From Inia geoffrensis (Eukaryota > Chordata > Mammalia > Artiodactyla > Iniidae): 64,000 bases of DNA. Both the position numbers and the translations under genes were made by a program. This document shows, piece by piece, positions 1-11,672 of the stretch. A model generated the notes under the pieces. That model did not search any database. It saw nothing but the letters and a program-made list of their open reading frames with translations, and was not told the origin of the DNA. Location: the NCBI GenBank assembly GCA_036417435.1, contig CM070903.1, positions 89,363,001-89,427,000 of the forward strand. Reading direction: 5' to 3'. The first letter of the stretch is position 1. Each line of letters begins with the position of its first letter.

Positions 1-2296
1 TTAGATTGTAAGTATAGTTGGCAGTGAATTCTAGAAGAGTGTTGATGGAAATTGTCGGAGGAGAAGGGAACTAAAGCCTACTCCGGTTGTTCCTTGACAC
101 CACCAGGCTTGCCATGGTCCTCACGTGAACCCAAATGGTTTAATGGTAGCAGAGAGTGTCTTAAAACAACTTCAGGGAAGTGGACTTTGTGGTCATTCGT
201 ATATTGAAGTAAGGGCAGGAGAGAAGCAATATGGTAGACACAGGGATGGGGTGAGATCTTCCCTTAGCATGGATATTCAGAACTATATTTGGGTATAACT
301 ATAAATGTGAATCTGTTGGTAATGCCTGGTAACATTGGGAGTATATTAAATATTGTCTCATCCTTTTAGATTTCTCAGAACCATTACCTGTATATGCTGG
401 TTACTGTGTACCGGTTTGTGATGCAGAACTGCCCTTGAAGGGTACCGAAGTATATAGAGCATTTTGCTTACTGTACATGGGTCCAAACTTCTTGAGGAGG
501 TTCAAGTTAGAACCTAACCACTTCTCCTCCTTGGCCTTTCACTCACTTCTTGAATCATTTGTGTTCTTTGCATACTTCTTTGAGGTCAAAGAGTTTGTCT
601 CGTTGATCTTTGTATCTATCAGTAGCTGGAACAAAGTTTTTGTGAAGTAAAAATTCATATTTTATGGCAAGACAAGAAAAATTTAAACATAAAAAAATCT
701 TCTCTGCCCTTTGGCCTCCCCTCTCCCCACACTGTGCGTAGTGTATCTGTGTTATGCATCAACTAAACCTCCCCCCATCGGTAGAAATACCTGTTCAGTC
801 ATAAGGAACAACATTCTCCTAGCATAAACAAGACAACACCTTAAAAGATAAGATTCCTCTTGATCTTATAAGGGGCCACAGTGATGCTTAAATATGGATT
901 ATGTAAACTGTCAATAATACACCATTTAATGTACAGCCTCTGTTTCAAAACACTTAACTGTGCCCTGACTTCTAACGGGCAGAACAGTTCTCAGAGCTTT
1001 CTGAGATGCTCTTCCTGGGTTATAATCCTCAAATCTGGCTTGAATAAAAATTTTCCATCTCTTTCTTAGATCAGACTAATTAATTTTTTGTTGACACTTT
1101 TTCACATAGGAGATAATAAATGTTTCATAACAAAGATGACTGTGGTCTTAGAATTAGTGGCTGTATTCCTCAGAGCAGGACCCTATTTGTGTTTTTCTGA
1201 ACCTCTCTGATTCATGACAGAGAGTCCTAATGTGATTCCAGTGTCTCTTGTTCTTCCCAAACCTCCCATCCTCACCCCAACCAAATCTGAGTGGGTCTTG
1301 ACTTTGAACTTGACCCAGCCCCTCAGACTTTTGATAAAGAATTTTCCCTTTACCCCCAGGAGAGATTATTCCTTCTACCACTGTTAATTTTTCCTACAGA
1401 ATTGCTTTCAGTTCAGCCTTGCTTGCTCTATACCACAGAACCTACTATTCATGATAAAGAAACAAATCCAGGGAGAGAAGGTGGTATGACTATATGTACA
1501 AATGTAGGAAAATTTAAGGCATTCTATAGAGGACAGTGAGTAATTCAATGTAGCTGGTACTGAAAATGCAGACCGGAAGTCAAAGAATAGAAGTTTAGAA
1601 AGCTAACTGGGACATGGAATAAGGAGTTTGGGGTTATGATATGGATAATTAGGAGAGGTTTAAAAATATTAGTAAAAAAGAGTGTTCTGAATGAAAATAT
1701 TCATTACATACAATCAGAAATTGTCCTCCCACAGTACAGTTGATTGTATTTGTTCCTCGAGGGTCTTTCTGCAGTTGCACCTCCCAATAATGGTTCTTCA
1801 ATTCATTGGAATCATACTGAACTGGGCACTTACAAAAACTCATCAATTTTTTCTATAGTTTTAGACTGTAATTCACTGAGAATATTGCTAGATTACAATC
1901 ATCAAACCTCATTCTCTAATCTCAGAAATGATGACTAACGTACTCGTATTTGACCAAGTTTATTCTCCGATTTGTGTTCTGTGTTACAGGAAGTTGAATG
2001 ATAAATTAAATGCACTTTAACTGGTGGAAAGCAGAATCATTATTTTTCTTTTTGCAGGTTTCCTTTGCAAGAAATATTTATTTACAAGATCAAGTGAGAA
2101 TAGAGTATGGTGTTCACAGAGGAAAGCCCAGTGCTCTAGACTCCTTGTTTTTAACCCTCCTTTCAGCATTAAGTATTGGTGCAGAATCCAAGAAAGGAGT
2201 GTTTAAGGAGGAGGGTATTAGAAGGATGGGGGTATTAGAAGGATGGGGGAGGGTTACTGTATGAGTCACATAATAACCTAAAATCACTTACGTTAA
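1..2296. other. Unique sequence, no gene recognised
   Basis: Only short frames are present (longest about 84 codons) and none resembles a protein I know. I see no splice-flanked exon, CpG-rich island, simple repeat or clear interspersed repeat. Confidence 0.5.
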
Positions 2297-2308
2297 AAGT
2301 ATGGGTAT

Positions 2309-2531
2309 ATGGGCTTCCCTGGTGGCACAGCGGTTGAGAGTCCGCCTGCCGATGCAGTGGACGCGGGTTCGTACCCCGGTCCGGGAAGATCTCACATGCC
2401 GCGGAGCAGCTGGGCCCGTGAGCCATGGCCGCTGAGCCTGCGCGTCCGGAGCCAGTGCTCCGCAATGGGAGAGGCCACAACAGTGAGAGGCCCGTGTACC
2501 GCAAAGAAAAAAAAAAAAAAAAAAAAAAAAG
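2309..2531 (+). mobile_element. Short CHR-type tRNA-derived SINE
   Basis: The element begins gggcttccctggtggcacag at 2311 and runs to a poly-A of about 25 nt ending near 2530. A B-box-like ggttcgtaccc lies at 2366-2376, as expected for the internal Pol III promoter of a tRNA-derived SINE. The 12-nt sequence aagtatgggtat flanks it exactly at 2297-2308 and 2532-2543, so the insertion boundaries are firm. It depends on L1 enzymes for mobility (family knowledge). The exact target duplication and long A tail suggest a fairly young copy. Confidence 0.95.
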
Positions 2532-2543
2532 AAGTATGGGTAT

Positions 2544-3183
2544 GAATGTATTTTGAAAGTGTTAAAATATGGAGCAGGATCTTATATAGCTAATTTAGGG
2601 CTAAGCTGTTTACTTGATTAAAACTAGCTAAATGGTTAGTTTGTACTCATAGACACTGGCCAGAAGATTCACACTGGCTGCTTCCATACAATTACAGCTG
2701 GCCTTTTTAGCATTTTCTGGATTTCAAGTTTTCCTTTTGTTCCTCTATCAAAATTTATATTCTTGGCTTTCCTGTGGAAAATCAGTTACTGAAATACAAG
2801 GGCAGAATATTTGATTGCACTGAGTACTATCTCCATAATGCCGTTCTTAGTCTTTGAGAAGCAACAACTTATTCAAATAATAATGTTATCCGATTAGCAT
2901 AATCAAGGTTGAACCAGCTCATAAAATACAGGTGGAGATAGAGCAGCATAATCAGCAGCTGCGGGTCTGTTCTTTTCCACCTGTGACTGTAAATCAAGTG
3001 GTCACCCTGATGAGAGAAAGTTAACGAAAGGTTTTCAGGGACAAAGTTGAGGAGCTCTCTGAACATTTTGGGGAAAAGTTTCCTGGAGAATGTTATTATA
3101 AAAGTGAAATAAGTCAAAATGAGATATTTTTCTGATGCACTTAGGAGAACAAATGTGAAAGTTCCTTAAAAGAGGCTAGGGGT
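2544..3183. other. Unique sequence
   Basis: I see no gene or recognisable repeat between the two CHR SINEs. The sequence is moderately AT-rich. Confidence 0.45.
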
Positions 3184-3532
3184 GGGACTTCCCTGGTGGC
3201 ACAGTGGTTAAGAATCCGCCTGCCAATGCAGGGGACACGGGTTCGAGCCCTGGTCCAGGAAGATCCCACATGTCGCGGAGCAACTAAGCCCGTGTGCCAC
3301 AAGTACTGAGCCTGTGCTCTAGAGCCTGCGAGCCACAACTACTGAGCCCACATGCTGCAACTACTGAAGCCTGTGTGCCTAGAGCCCATGCTCTGCAACA
3401 AGAGAAGCCACTGTAATGGGAAGCCCATGTACCTGAACGAAGAGTAGCCCCTGCTCACTGCAACTAGAGAAAGCCCACGTGCAGCAGTGAAGACCCAATG
3501 TAGCCAAAAATAAGTAAAAAAAAAAAAAAAAA
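3184..3532 (+). mobile_element. Long CHR-1-type SINE
   Basis: This copy of about 349 bp has the tRNA-like head (A-box-like tggcacagtgg at 3197-3207, B-box-like ggttcgagccc at 3240-3250). A longer tRNA-unrelated body follows, rich in actgagcc and caactac motifs, then a poly-A tail at about 3516-3532. The body is absent from the short copies at 2309, 22210, 34084 and 53920, so two SINE subfamilies coexist. Flanks agggg and caaggggt suggest a degraded target duplication, which fits an older insertion than the short copies. Confidence 0.93.
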
Positions 3533-3544
3533 GACAAGGGGTTT

Positions 3545-4034
3545 CAGATTTCAGCATCAGTCTGCAGATAAAGACCTGGACTGAACATAAAAATGTCTTC
3601 CTAGGATATTGTATTGTAACTCCCTAAATGGATATTCAAAGTCATGCAATCAGACTTCAAACTAGTTTCAAAGGCAAAGTTAATGAAATGACATGGTATA
3701 AATTGATCTTGGTATTTTCTTCAAGTTGTACATTTAAGAGAAAAACATTACCAGATAACCAAAAAATCAGGGCAGTAATGAATGAACATAAAGAATTTCA
3801 ACTTTCCTTTCTGGTCACTTCAGAAGCTTAGGCTTTTAATAAAGAGAGAATAAAATAAATCTCAAAGTTTGTCAGTAATCTAGCTGACTCAAGCCCTTAA
3901 ACCTTAATGAGGCAATCAACAAGATTGAATTAATAGTACTTAATTATTTTACAAAGGAGACATAAGCATTTATAAATTGCCTTTGTAATCTTGGATTGCA
4001 CCATTGGCCAGTGTAAGGTAACATAGTTACAGTA
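3545..4034. other. Unique sequence
   Basis: AT-rich, with no gene or clear repeat. A 67-codon frame at 3628-3831 has no recognisable similarity and lies in low-complexity composition. Confidence 0.45.
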
Positions 4035-4247
4035 ATAATGATCACTTTTTGAATGCTTACCATGTGCCTGGCACTTTACATATTTTATTTAATCCTTCCA
4101 TACAACTGTATGTGGAAGAGTATTATAATTTTAACTTTACAGATGAAGAACAAATGCTCAGAAATGTTAAATAATTTGCTCAGGTCTCATATTTAATCAG
4201 TGGCTGAACTGGTGTTCAAATTCAAGTCTCTCTGATTCCAGGTCCCC
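4035..4247 (-). repeat. MIR SINE remnant
   Basis: The + strand shows the reverse complement of MIR: gaatgcttaccatgtgcctggc-like text, atttaatccttcc, then ttacagatgaagaac, aatttgctcagg and a terminal tctctgattcc. The match is by eye and diverged, as expected for this ancient mammalian family. Confidence 0.7.
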
Positions 4248-4470
4248 TTTGTTTTTTTGCAACATCTTTCATATTGCCTGCGTGAACACTGCAAGTAATA
4301 AAAGTTTACAAAAACATGTCCTATTATTTTCCATTTTTCACAGTGGTATCTTAGGATAAATTCAAGTCTCACTTTGTAGGGTACATCCCGTCAAAGTTTT
4401 ACCCTTTGCAGCTAATGCACTTGGAGGGACAGGAACAGATGACCACTGATTTATCTGAGCAGGATGGGAA

Positions 4471-4676
4471 AGTAAACAAAGGTGTACTGAGCATATTCTA
4501 TGTGTTAGGTGTGTAGGCACAATATCTCTTTTAATCCACATGATAGTCCATTTTGCAGAGAAGGAGGCAGGTTCAGAAAAATTAAGTGGCTTGCCTATCA
4601 AGTAGGTGAAGAGCTGGGATTTGAACCCAAGGCTGTCTGACTCCTGGCCCCGCCTCTCCCCTATTTCACTGTTCTA
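4471..4676 (-). repeat. MIR SINE remnant
   Basis: MIR reverse-complement landmarks occur in order: tactgagcatattctatgtg, ttttaatccacatga, tttgcagagaaggaggc, aagtggcttgcc, gagctgggatttgaaccca and ctgtctgactcctgg. It is better preserved than the copy at 4035. Confidence 0.8.
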
Positions 4677-4679
4677 GGC

Positions 4680-5963
4680 CTCATAATAGTGCATAGCCTC
4701 CTTTGTGGCAACATGTTCTCTATGTTCCTGATAGAGCTATTGGTATAGGTTAGAAAATGGAAATGAGTTCTTCTGAGAGCCCCTCTCCTCCCCACAATTC
4801 AAGGTATTGTGAAAATTATAACATAGAGGTCAAATGGATCATACTGAATAAATGATGTATCATCTCAATGAGTATGTTTAAAATGGGGAAATTGACTAGG
4901 CAACACTTACACATTTTCTGCAGTGGAATTCAGCCATTTTCTTTAGTTTCTTTAGTTAGAAGACATTTTGCAGCTGCAAAAATGAACTTGTGTGTTTTCA
5001 AAAAACCGAGGCAATAATGAGAAACATTTTTTAAAAACTGAGCTGTTCATGGGCTGGGTATCAACCAATCAAGGGGTAAAAAGAAATAGATACACTAGAA
5101 GCAGGTTTTGTTATGTTTTTAATCCTCTGAGGCTTGATTAAAGGAACGTGGGGATCTGCCCTTACTTGAATGCTTGTGGCAGTTTAAATTTGTCCTGGCA
5201 TGATTCAAGTCTCCTATGGATGAGGGGCATTGGGTGCACTAACAGATCTGGGAATTGGGCCCAGACAGAAATAACAAGTAGGTGCTAATCCACATGAAAC
5301 CTGAGGCTCTGAAGTGGGCAGCTGTGTCTGATGTAATTTCTCATCCCTGTGGTGCAACTGTCCTTTGGGTATCCTATGATCTGGAACCTTCTCTCAGGAG
5401 AGCTGGGCAGGTGTTCTCCCTATGAAACTAGACTTAAGTCTTGCCCAGCACTCAGGGAAAGGGCTAGCTGGGGTTTACCCCATGACATCATGGATGGCTC
5501 TGACATGTCATTTTAAGTGGAGGCCTTGAATACAGCCCACAGGTATCAATTTGTAGATATTTACAGGGCATTCTCCCCTATAGTCGGTGCAGAGGCAGAC
5601 CATGAGGGAAAACTTGGAATGAATTACATAAATTCGCTGAACCTTAAATCAAATCAAAACATTATTATTTTTATTTTCTACTGAACTGAGAAATTAAACA
5701 AAGGTTTTTTTTATTAAACCCTAGTGGGCTGGTTTGAACCTGTAACTAATTCATTGAACTGGAATCAGACTAAAATACCAAAATATTTTCTAAATCACAC
5801 ATGAGTCACCTGAATAATATTCAGTTAGAGTCCCTGGTGCCAAGTGCTTGTCCACTATTAGAACTAAATTCAACTTAACGATTTTTCCCTGCCATGTATC
5901 TATCTGTGTGGGGATGGAGACACTGTAAGGGGCAGAGGAAGTAGGACAGAGAGAGAGAATATC
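4680..5963. other. Unique sequence
   Basis: Almost 1.3 kb without a gene or a repeat I can name. There are no long frames or microsatellites. Confidence 0.45.
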
Positions 5964-5971
5964 CACTAAAT

Positions 5972-6172
5972 CAGTGGTTCAATCATTTCTTTTAGCTGCA
6001 AAATTATATTTTATTAAACAAACTCTGACACTGAGGTTCAATATCAATCAAATAATCGTGACCCTATGCTGTTTGAAGCAGGGCCTAAGCTCCAAGCCCA
6101 GGCAGCTGAACTCTCTCTGATGCCCCTAAAAGGAATACCAACATACCGTGGAACACAGTTTGAAAAGCCCTG
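5972..6172. mobile_element. hAT/Charlie-type non-autonomous DNA transposon
   Basis: This 201-bp element starts cagtggttcaatc and ends gtttgaaaagccctg. These are imperfect inverted termini of the CAGTGGTTCTCAA type known from mammalian hAT-Charlie mini-transposons. The 8-nt sequence cactaaat flanks it exactly at 5964-5971 and 6173-6180, the target-duplication length expected of hAT elements. No transposase frame is present. I cannot give the exact subfamily. Frames across it on either strand (6044-6307 and 6066-6254) are not genes. Confidence 0.82.
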
Positions 6173-6180
6173 CACTAAAT

Positions 6181-7021
6181 CTTGTGCAAGATTTGGGTTC
6201 TTTGGCTTCAACCATTCCTTTGTTATACAGACAGTTCCTATGGTTCTGTACTGACATCTCTCCTGAACGCTAATTCCATTTTCAACTGCTAGATATCCAT
6301 TGTTCACTTAGAGTCCTTCCTGGCATCCCAAACTTAAGTCTGATGTTGAATTGATTCTACATTACCTCAAACAGACTCCTTCTATATTGACTATTTGTGT
6401 TAATGGGGCCACCATTCTTCTGGTTAACCAGGCTTGTAACCCAGTTAACTCAGTTAATTTCTTTCTTCTCATATCTAACCAAGAAAGAATCAGCATCTTA
6501 CCTTGTTATGGTCCGGTTAATGCAGTCTAGGTTGGCGTCAGGCTTGGTCTGGGATACTTTACCCAGTTTTGGGGTGGAGAGTGGGGTCAGTAAGAGGTGC
6601 TTGGACAAGGAGGGGCCAGCAAGTGCCTCAGAAAAGGATACAAAGCAAAGCTGAGGCAGCATTTAGAGGGGCTTTCAGGAGTCACAGCAAGGCCAGGCCT
6701 CAGACCTGGGCAACTAGGAGAGCATCATCAGTCGTGGTGATTGGTTCCACCCCGGGTTCGGTGAGCCTCACCTGGGTTGTCTTCAAGGCATCCCATGGCC
6801 TCAGGCAATCAGAGAGCTAGGTTCTTTTGGCTCTGCTTTTATTAGCTATATGAACTTGAGCAAACAATTTTCTGAGACTCAACATTGAGGATAGTGTTTC
6901 CTTTCCTGCCTTCCTTGAGTTTGTGGTTAGAATTAAACAAAATAATAATGAAACATCATAAATTTTAAAGTGCATGGTGGTAGCGTTAGGTGGTTAGATC
7001 TCTGAACTCAGCTTTCCATTT
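6181..7021. other. Unique sequence
   Basis: No gene recognised. Frames of about 85 codons near 6397-6820 overlap in different phases and look like chance. Confidence 0.45.
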
Positions 7022-7130
7022 GTTTCATTCATTCAAATATTTACCAAGCATCCAGTGTGACCAGGTACTAGGCACTCGGCAGTACAATGGTAAACACAAC
7101 CTCTACCTCTTAGGGACAGATTCTGTCCCT
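7022..7130 (-). repeat. L2 3' end remnant
   Basis: The text catttcattcattcaaatatt-like, then accaagcatccagtgtgacc, ggtactaggcactcggcag and caatggtaaacacaa, follows the reverse complement of the L2 tail (caataaatatttgttgaatg in the forward sense). Diverged. Confidence 0.5.
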
Positions 7131-7184
7131 GCAGAATAGATGGGGAGGTAGATTTTAAACAAATTATTACACAGCTAATAATAG

Positions 7185-7410
7185 TTTTCAGATGTATTTT
7201 ACTCACTAAGTGCTGATCTTGTTCTAAGTCTTTAATTCATTTAATCCTCATAACAACTCTGTGAGAGAGGCAATAATAGCCCTCCCATTTTACAGATGGG
7301 GAAATTGAGGTCCATAGAGATTAAGCAGTTTGCTCCAGGGGTCTCACAGCTAGTAAGTGGCGGAGCCAATAAAATAACCCAATCAGTCTGACTCTAGATT
7401 GCATGCTCAC
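7185..7410 (-). repeat. MIR SINE remnant
   Basis: Ordered reverse-complement MIR landmarks: ttcatttaatcctcataaca, cccattttacagatgggg, aaattgaggtcc, tctcacagctagtaagtggc and cagtctgactctag. Confidence 0.82.
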
Positions 7411-7699
7411 GCTGATGATCACTGTACCAAACTACCCCCCACATATGACCTAGTACATCTGGTGGGTGAGAGAAGTCACTCCCAGATTCCACAGTTAGCT
7501 ACTTCTGTGATCATTAGTTCCCTCCCTAAAATAGGGGATAATATTAATACTTATTCTGAGAATAAGATAATAGTTGTAAAAGACTGTGTTATCTGTAACA
7601 TAGTAACTGACATCATAAACCTACAATAAATATTCATTTTAACTATTGATTATGATAAAAGCAATGAAAAAAAAGTGCAGGGTGCTATCAGGAAGTAAA

Positions 7700-7965
7700 A
7701 CAGGAAGACCTAGTCTAGATTGGCCGAAAGGAGCAGGACAATACTCCTGGAAGAAATATTTAGGCTGAGAACCAAAAGATGAAATAAGAACAAAGATATC
7801 ATAAGGGGAAGGGTCAAGGGAGCCGGATGTAAAAGGACACTGGACAAGAAGGCCTTTAGCTCCTTCCAGGAACAGAGAGGAAGCCAGAGTGGCTGAAATG
7901 GATGGAGCAAGAGAAGGAGTGGGCAGTTAGGCTGGAGAGGTGGAGAGGGAAACTTCTCCATCTGT
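7700..7965 (-). repeat. L2 remnant
   Basis: The stretch ccaggaacagagaggaagcc then agagtggctgaaatgg and ttaggctggagaggtgg parallels the reverse complement of the L2 3' region. The 94-codon minus-strand frame here is not a gene. Confidence 0.45.
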
Positions 7966-7974
7966 TCCTGCCTC

Positions 7975-8425
7975 GTCATTTCCACTACCATCATGCTAAT
8001 TCGAGCCCTATTATCTCAGGCCTAAATTAGTTCAATGACTTTGTAATTATTCTTCCTGTCTGTACTCTCTTGTATCTTCCGTTCATTGTGCATATACCTG
8101 GCAGATGAAGGGCTTAAAGCATTTCTTTGATCATGGAGCTGCCCTACCAAAGACCTTCAAAAGTTTGCCGTTGTCTATCAAACCTCAAACTCCTTAACCG
8201 AGCATGCAATGGCACTTCCAAACTGGCTTCTGCCTGTTTAGGGTCTTTTTTTCTCACAGCTTGCCCAAAACTTTTAACAATCTTGCTCCACCCTTCTCTG
8301 CCTGGAATGTACCCCTCTTCCTTTTTGTTTCCAGCTGGACCCATGTAACTCCTATTTATCTTTCATTGTCTATCAAACGTCTTTTCCATGAAACCATCTG
8401 AGGTCATGCCAGCCAGAAGTTATGT
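7975..8425 (+). repeat. L2 remnant
   Basis: Forward L2-like landmarks: ttattcttcctgtctgtact, atcaaacctcaaactcctta, ccaaactggcttctgcctg and ctccacccttctctgcctgg. It lies directly beside an oppositely oriented L2 piece, but the two cover overlapping parts of the family, so they look like separate copies. Confidence 0.5.
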
Positions 8426-8795
8426 CCTTGTACTTAAAATGTTATACCTTTTTGGTTATATTTCTTAGGTATAACTTTTTCCTCTAAAAAGGAACAAAAA
8501 TAAAAATGTTTTTGTTTTAATTTTTAAAAACTACATATAGAAAAGTATGAAAAATCACCCGTAATTCTATTACCCAATCTAGCTATTGTTAACATTTTGG
8601 CACATTTTTTTCCAGTGGCATGTTGGAGATTGAGAAATTAATTCTTATATAACTTTCACTATAATCTCATGCACATAAAATCTTTGAAAATATTATTTTA
8701 AGGGCTGTATAATATTCAAGTGTAGGAATATATCATAGCATATTTAACCATTCCTCTATGGGAAGTTCAGTTTCTTTGTCCACAGAGTCAATGAG
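8426..8795. repeat. Possible old interspersed repeat, family not assigned
   Basis: From about 8500 the text (aaaagtatgaaaaatcaccc, taacattttggcaca, atttaaccattcctctatg) resembles a diffuse medium-copy mammalian repeat, also suspected at 57930-58160. I cannot name it. Confidence 0.25.
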
Positions 8796-8799
8796 AATG

Positions 8800-8910
8800 C
8801 CTTTCTCCTAGGGTTGCTGTGAAGATTAAATGAGACATATATTAAAGCCCTTACAACAGTACCTAGGATGTGGTAGATGCTCAGTAAATGATGACCATTG
8901 TTCCTTTTAT
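8800..8910 (+). repeat. MIR 3' portion
   Basis: Forward MIR text: tagggttgctgtgaagatta, aatgagacatatattaaagc, acaacagtacctaggatgtg and gtagatgctcagtaaatgat. Confidence 0.72.
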
Positions 8911-9694
8911 TTTGTGAGAAAATTTCCCCATGATTCATCTACTCTCAGCTGAGAGATAGAGCATGAAGTGGGGAAGGAGAGGATTCTCTTCTATATGGGG
9001 CTTCTCTGTGCCCCTAAAAGAAATCATGGTTCTGCCTATGAGAAACAGAAAGTGTCTATTTCTCCCACAAGAAAATGACTCTGAGACTAAGTAAAAATTA
9101 ACCAAGAAATGCAAATTTGTATTCTTAGCAATGTGTTGGGTCAAGGAAGGAGGTTGGAAGCTTTAGTAAAAATGTGGTTTGGAGATGATGGTGGTTAAAT
9201 TCACTTATGATTTCTATGGGCCTTATTTCCATATACAGTTGTAAATTGACTTTAGACTTTTCTAGCTTAATTGTTGCAAGCAGAGATACCTTTGGGCCTA
9301 TTTGTTTCATACTCTAATAAATCTTCATAGTAAAATATCTTTAAGGTGGTCTTATTTATTGCAGTACTCCCAACTTGATTGTAAGTTCAAGGGCATTCCC
9401 ATCCCTGTTGGTATTTAGAGCCCATAAATCTTTGATAATTTCACCTGGCAAATGTCTTTAACCAGGAGTGACACGTTTAGTCCTTTGGGTGTTTCTTTAG
9501 GTTTCTACCCCCTTGGCCACAACTGAGCAGCCTGCCTGAGGATACTTTTGTTCTCTTCATTTCAATATCCGTGTGACTTCTGCCTTTTATTCTTAGAGGA
9601 CATGAGCAGTTCCATATTTTAAATATATATGTAATACCTGCAATGGATGGACGGTAGTGTATGAGGCCTTCTAACATTGCTCTCCTTCCTCCAC
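8911..9694. other. Unique sequence
   Basis: No gene, RNA or repeat recognised. Confidence 0.4.
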
Positions 9695-9812
9695 TAGACT
9701 GCAAACTCTTTGAAGCCAGGGGCCATGTAATGCTCTACTCTGCATCCTCAGAACCTAACCTGTGTCTGATACATGGTAGCTTTGTGATAAAGTATTAGAT
9801 GAGAGAATTAAT
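9695..9812 (+). repeat. L2 3' tail remnant
   Basis: Forward L2 tail landmarks: ctagactgcaaactctttga, agccaggggccatgtaatg, atcctcagaacctaacctgt and gatacatggtagctttg. Confidence 0.5.
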
Positions 9813-9861
9813 TAATGATGACTCTTGCATCCTAACCCTGACTATTAGTTAGAGAAACTTT

Positions 9862-10075
9862 TTAGGACATGGGCTTTAGAATCAAAGAGAGCTAGGTTTT
9901 AATCCCAGTTCCCCCTATCACTGGCTGTGTATTCCTAGACAATTCATTTTTCCTCCCTAGCCCCAATTTCTTATCCACACAGTGGGGAAGATAACTCTTA
10001 CCTTGCCATAAGTCTAAAGGAAATAATATGAGTGAGAGGGTTTGCCACAGAGTACACATATAATAAGACGATATC
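9862..10075 (+). repeat. MIR SINE remnant
   Basis: Forward MIR landmarks: gggctttagaatcaaagaga, ctaggttttaatcccagttc, cactggctgtgtattcctag, ttatccacacagtggggaag and aaggaaataatatgagtgag. Confidence 0.75.
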
Positions 10076-10721
10076 TTCCCTTCCTTTTGGAGACATCTCA
10101 ATTCAAATTCCATTTTTTATTCTCTTTGCCTCTTCTCTGAGATTAAAATTTAGAAGAGAACAAAACTATGCAAGAGAAAGGCTGTAAAGCATTAGGAAGA
10201 TCAGAAAATGGGCATTGAGATTCTTCCAAACCTCTTTCTGATTTTCCTTCAGTAACTTTAATTTTATACAAATAGGTTTCTGTTTTTCAGTCAGACAGAT
10301 TACCTTCTCTCAACCTCTGTATTTCTCACTTGGGAGTTTTAAGTGAGAAAAAGACATGAAGAGAGTGAGGGAAAGTGTCAAAACTCTCCATGCTTGTTTT
10401 CAGAATGCAAAAATTAGGCTCCCTCGGCCAGTCTTGTTAGCTATGTACTTGGTCTGTCTTTCTCTAGAAACAGGGTGGGGTTGGAATAGCATCAGGGAGT
10501 ATGGTTCCACATATATGTGTGGTCAGATGGGTTCTGAGGATAAAAGTAAGTACTTCATGTAAAGAAAATCTTAGCCTGGTATCTGAAGCACAGTGAGCCC
10601 CAAATAATAGCAATATTTATGACAGTGACTGGTAATAATGATGATGATGATGGTGTGGTGGTGGTTAGATGGAAAGCCCCACCAAAACAAGTAAAAAAGT
10701 TGTATTATTTGTGTTGATTTT
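10076..10721. other. Unique sequence with a GAT tract
   Basis: No gene recognised. A short imperfect (GAT)n then (GGT)n tract lies at about 10634-10665. Confidence 0.4.
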
Positions 10722-10812
10722 TTTAAACCATTTTATTGAGGAGTGATTGACATATAAAAAGTTGTTTATATTTAATGTATACAACTCAAGTGTGGGGTGA
10801 TTTTTTTTTTAA
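10722..10812 (-). repeat. Old L1 3'UTR fragment
   Basis: The text accattttattgaggagtga, ttgacatataaaaagttg and tgtatacaactcaagtgtgg corresponds to the reverse complement of an old L1M-type 3'UTR. It is a short fragment without a recognisable target duplication. Confidence 0.5.
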
Positions 10813-11564
10813 TGTGGAAAATTTTAAATTGTAGAGACATAATTTGATATTGGTTAAAATTTTTTCTTATTTTTGCTTGTTTATTACCTATAGGAAATAA
10901 AATTAAATTTATTATTTTTACTTACAAATACCAACCATAAAATGATTATAATTTTGTTGAAAATCTATAATTTTTCTATAGGTCTACATGCATTTGAAAT
11001 GTTTCATGAGTTGTATCATGTTTTCTTAATGTCAAGGATGATTTCTTCTGGACAACAGGTTTTCTTTCATGTTATTTTAAAACTTTCACCCTTGCATTTT
11101 TGAAAGCATTTAATTTAAAAAATGGTAATAAAATTTCTTTAGAATAACATGGTGATTTTTAAAAACAAACTAACAAACATTATTAGAAGCAAATATTCCA
11201 AAATCCTAGTAATAATTCTGCACCATAAGAATTTGGATAATTCTTATTTATTTTTGTGTTCCTTTTGGAATATAACACCCACACGAAAAATCAAATTAAA
11301 GGGTGCCAATATCTAAACAAACAAACAAACAAAAAAGTAAAACATAACTGCCACCCCTGCCCCACGCCACGTTTCCCTAGTGAGAGAGAGAGATGTCTAC
11401 CTAGTTCTAAAATCTCTCTAGGAAAGAAGACTGAATTATTCCTCTAGTCACCCATTCCAACCTAGTCTAGTGAGAAAGGAATGGGTTGAAGAGAAGATAT
11501 CTAGGCACCACTTTCCATTTTCACAAATCATTTGGTATGAATCTGTAGGCATATCATGAAAGCT
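10813..11564. other. AT-rich unique sequence
   Basis: No gene recognised. A short (AAAC)n tract lies at about 11315-11333. Confidence 0.4.
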
Positions 11565-11672
11565 TATTCTCTTTTTCGATTTTTCTATCTATGAAATGGG
11601 GATTATAAAACCAACCCTACATAAAGTTTAGGGTTGTTTTAACAAATGAATAAGAAACAGTTCAAGCATTTC
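11565..11672 (+). repeat. MIR fragment
   Basis: Forward MIR 3' half: tctatctatgaaatggggat, tataaaaccaaccctac, agtttagggttgttttaaca and aatgaataag. Confidence 0.5.

Noticed and set aside
2366..2376. B-box match as a tRNA gene
   Set aside because: The cloverleaf cannot be completed; it belongs to a tRNA-derived SINE with a poly-A tail.
2309..2545. 78- and 89-codon frames on both strands with repeated Pro, Gly and Arg text
   Set aside because: They translate the CHR SINE; the same peptides recur at every copy.
7700..8425. Adjacent L2 pieces in opposite orientation as a twin-primed L2
   Set aside because: The two pieces appear to cover overlapping parts of L2, whereas twin priming gives adjoining parts; two separate old copies are simpler.
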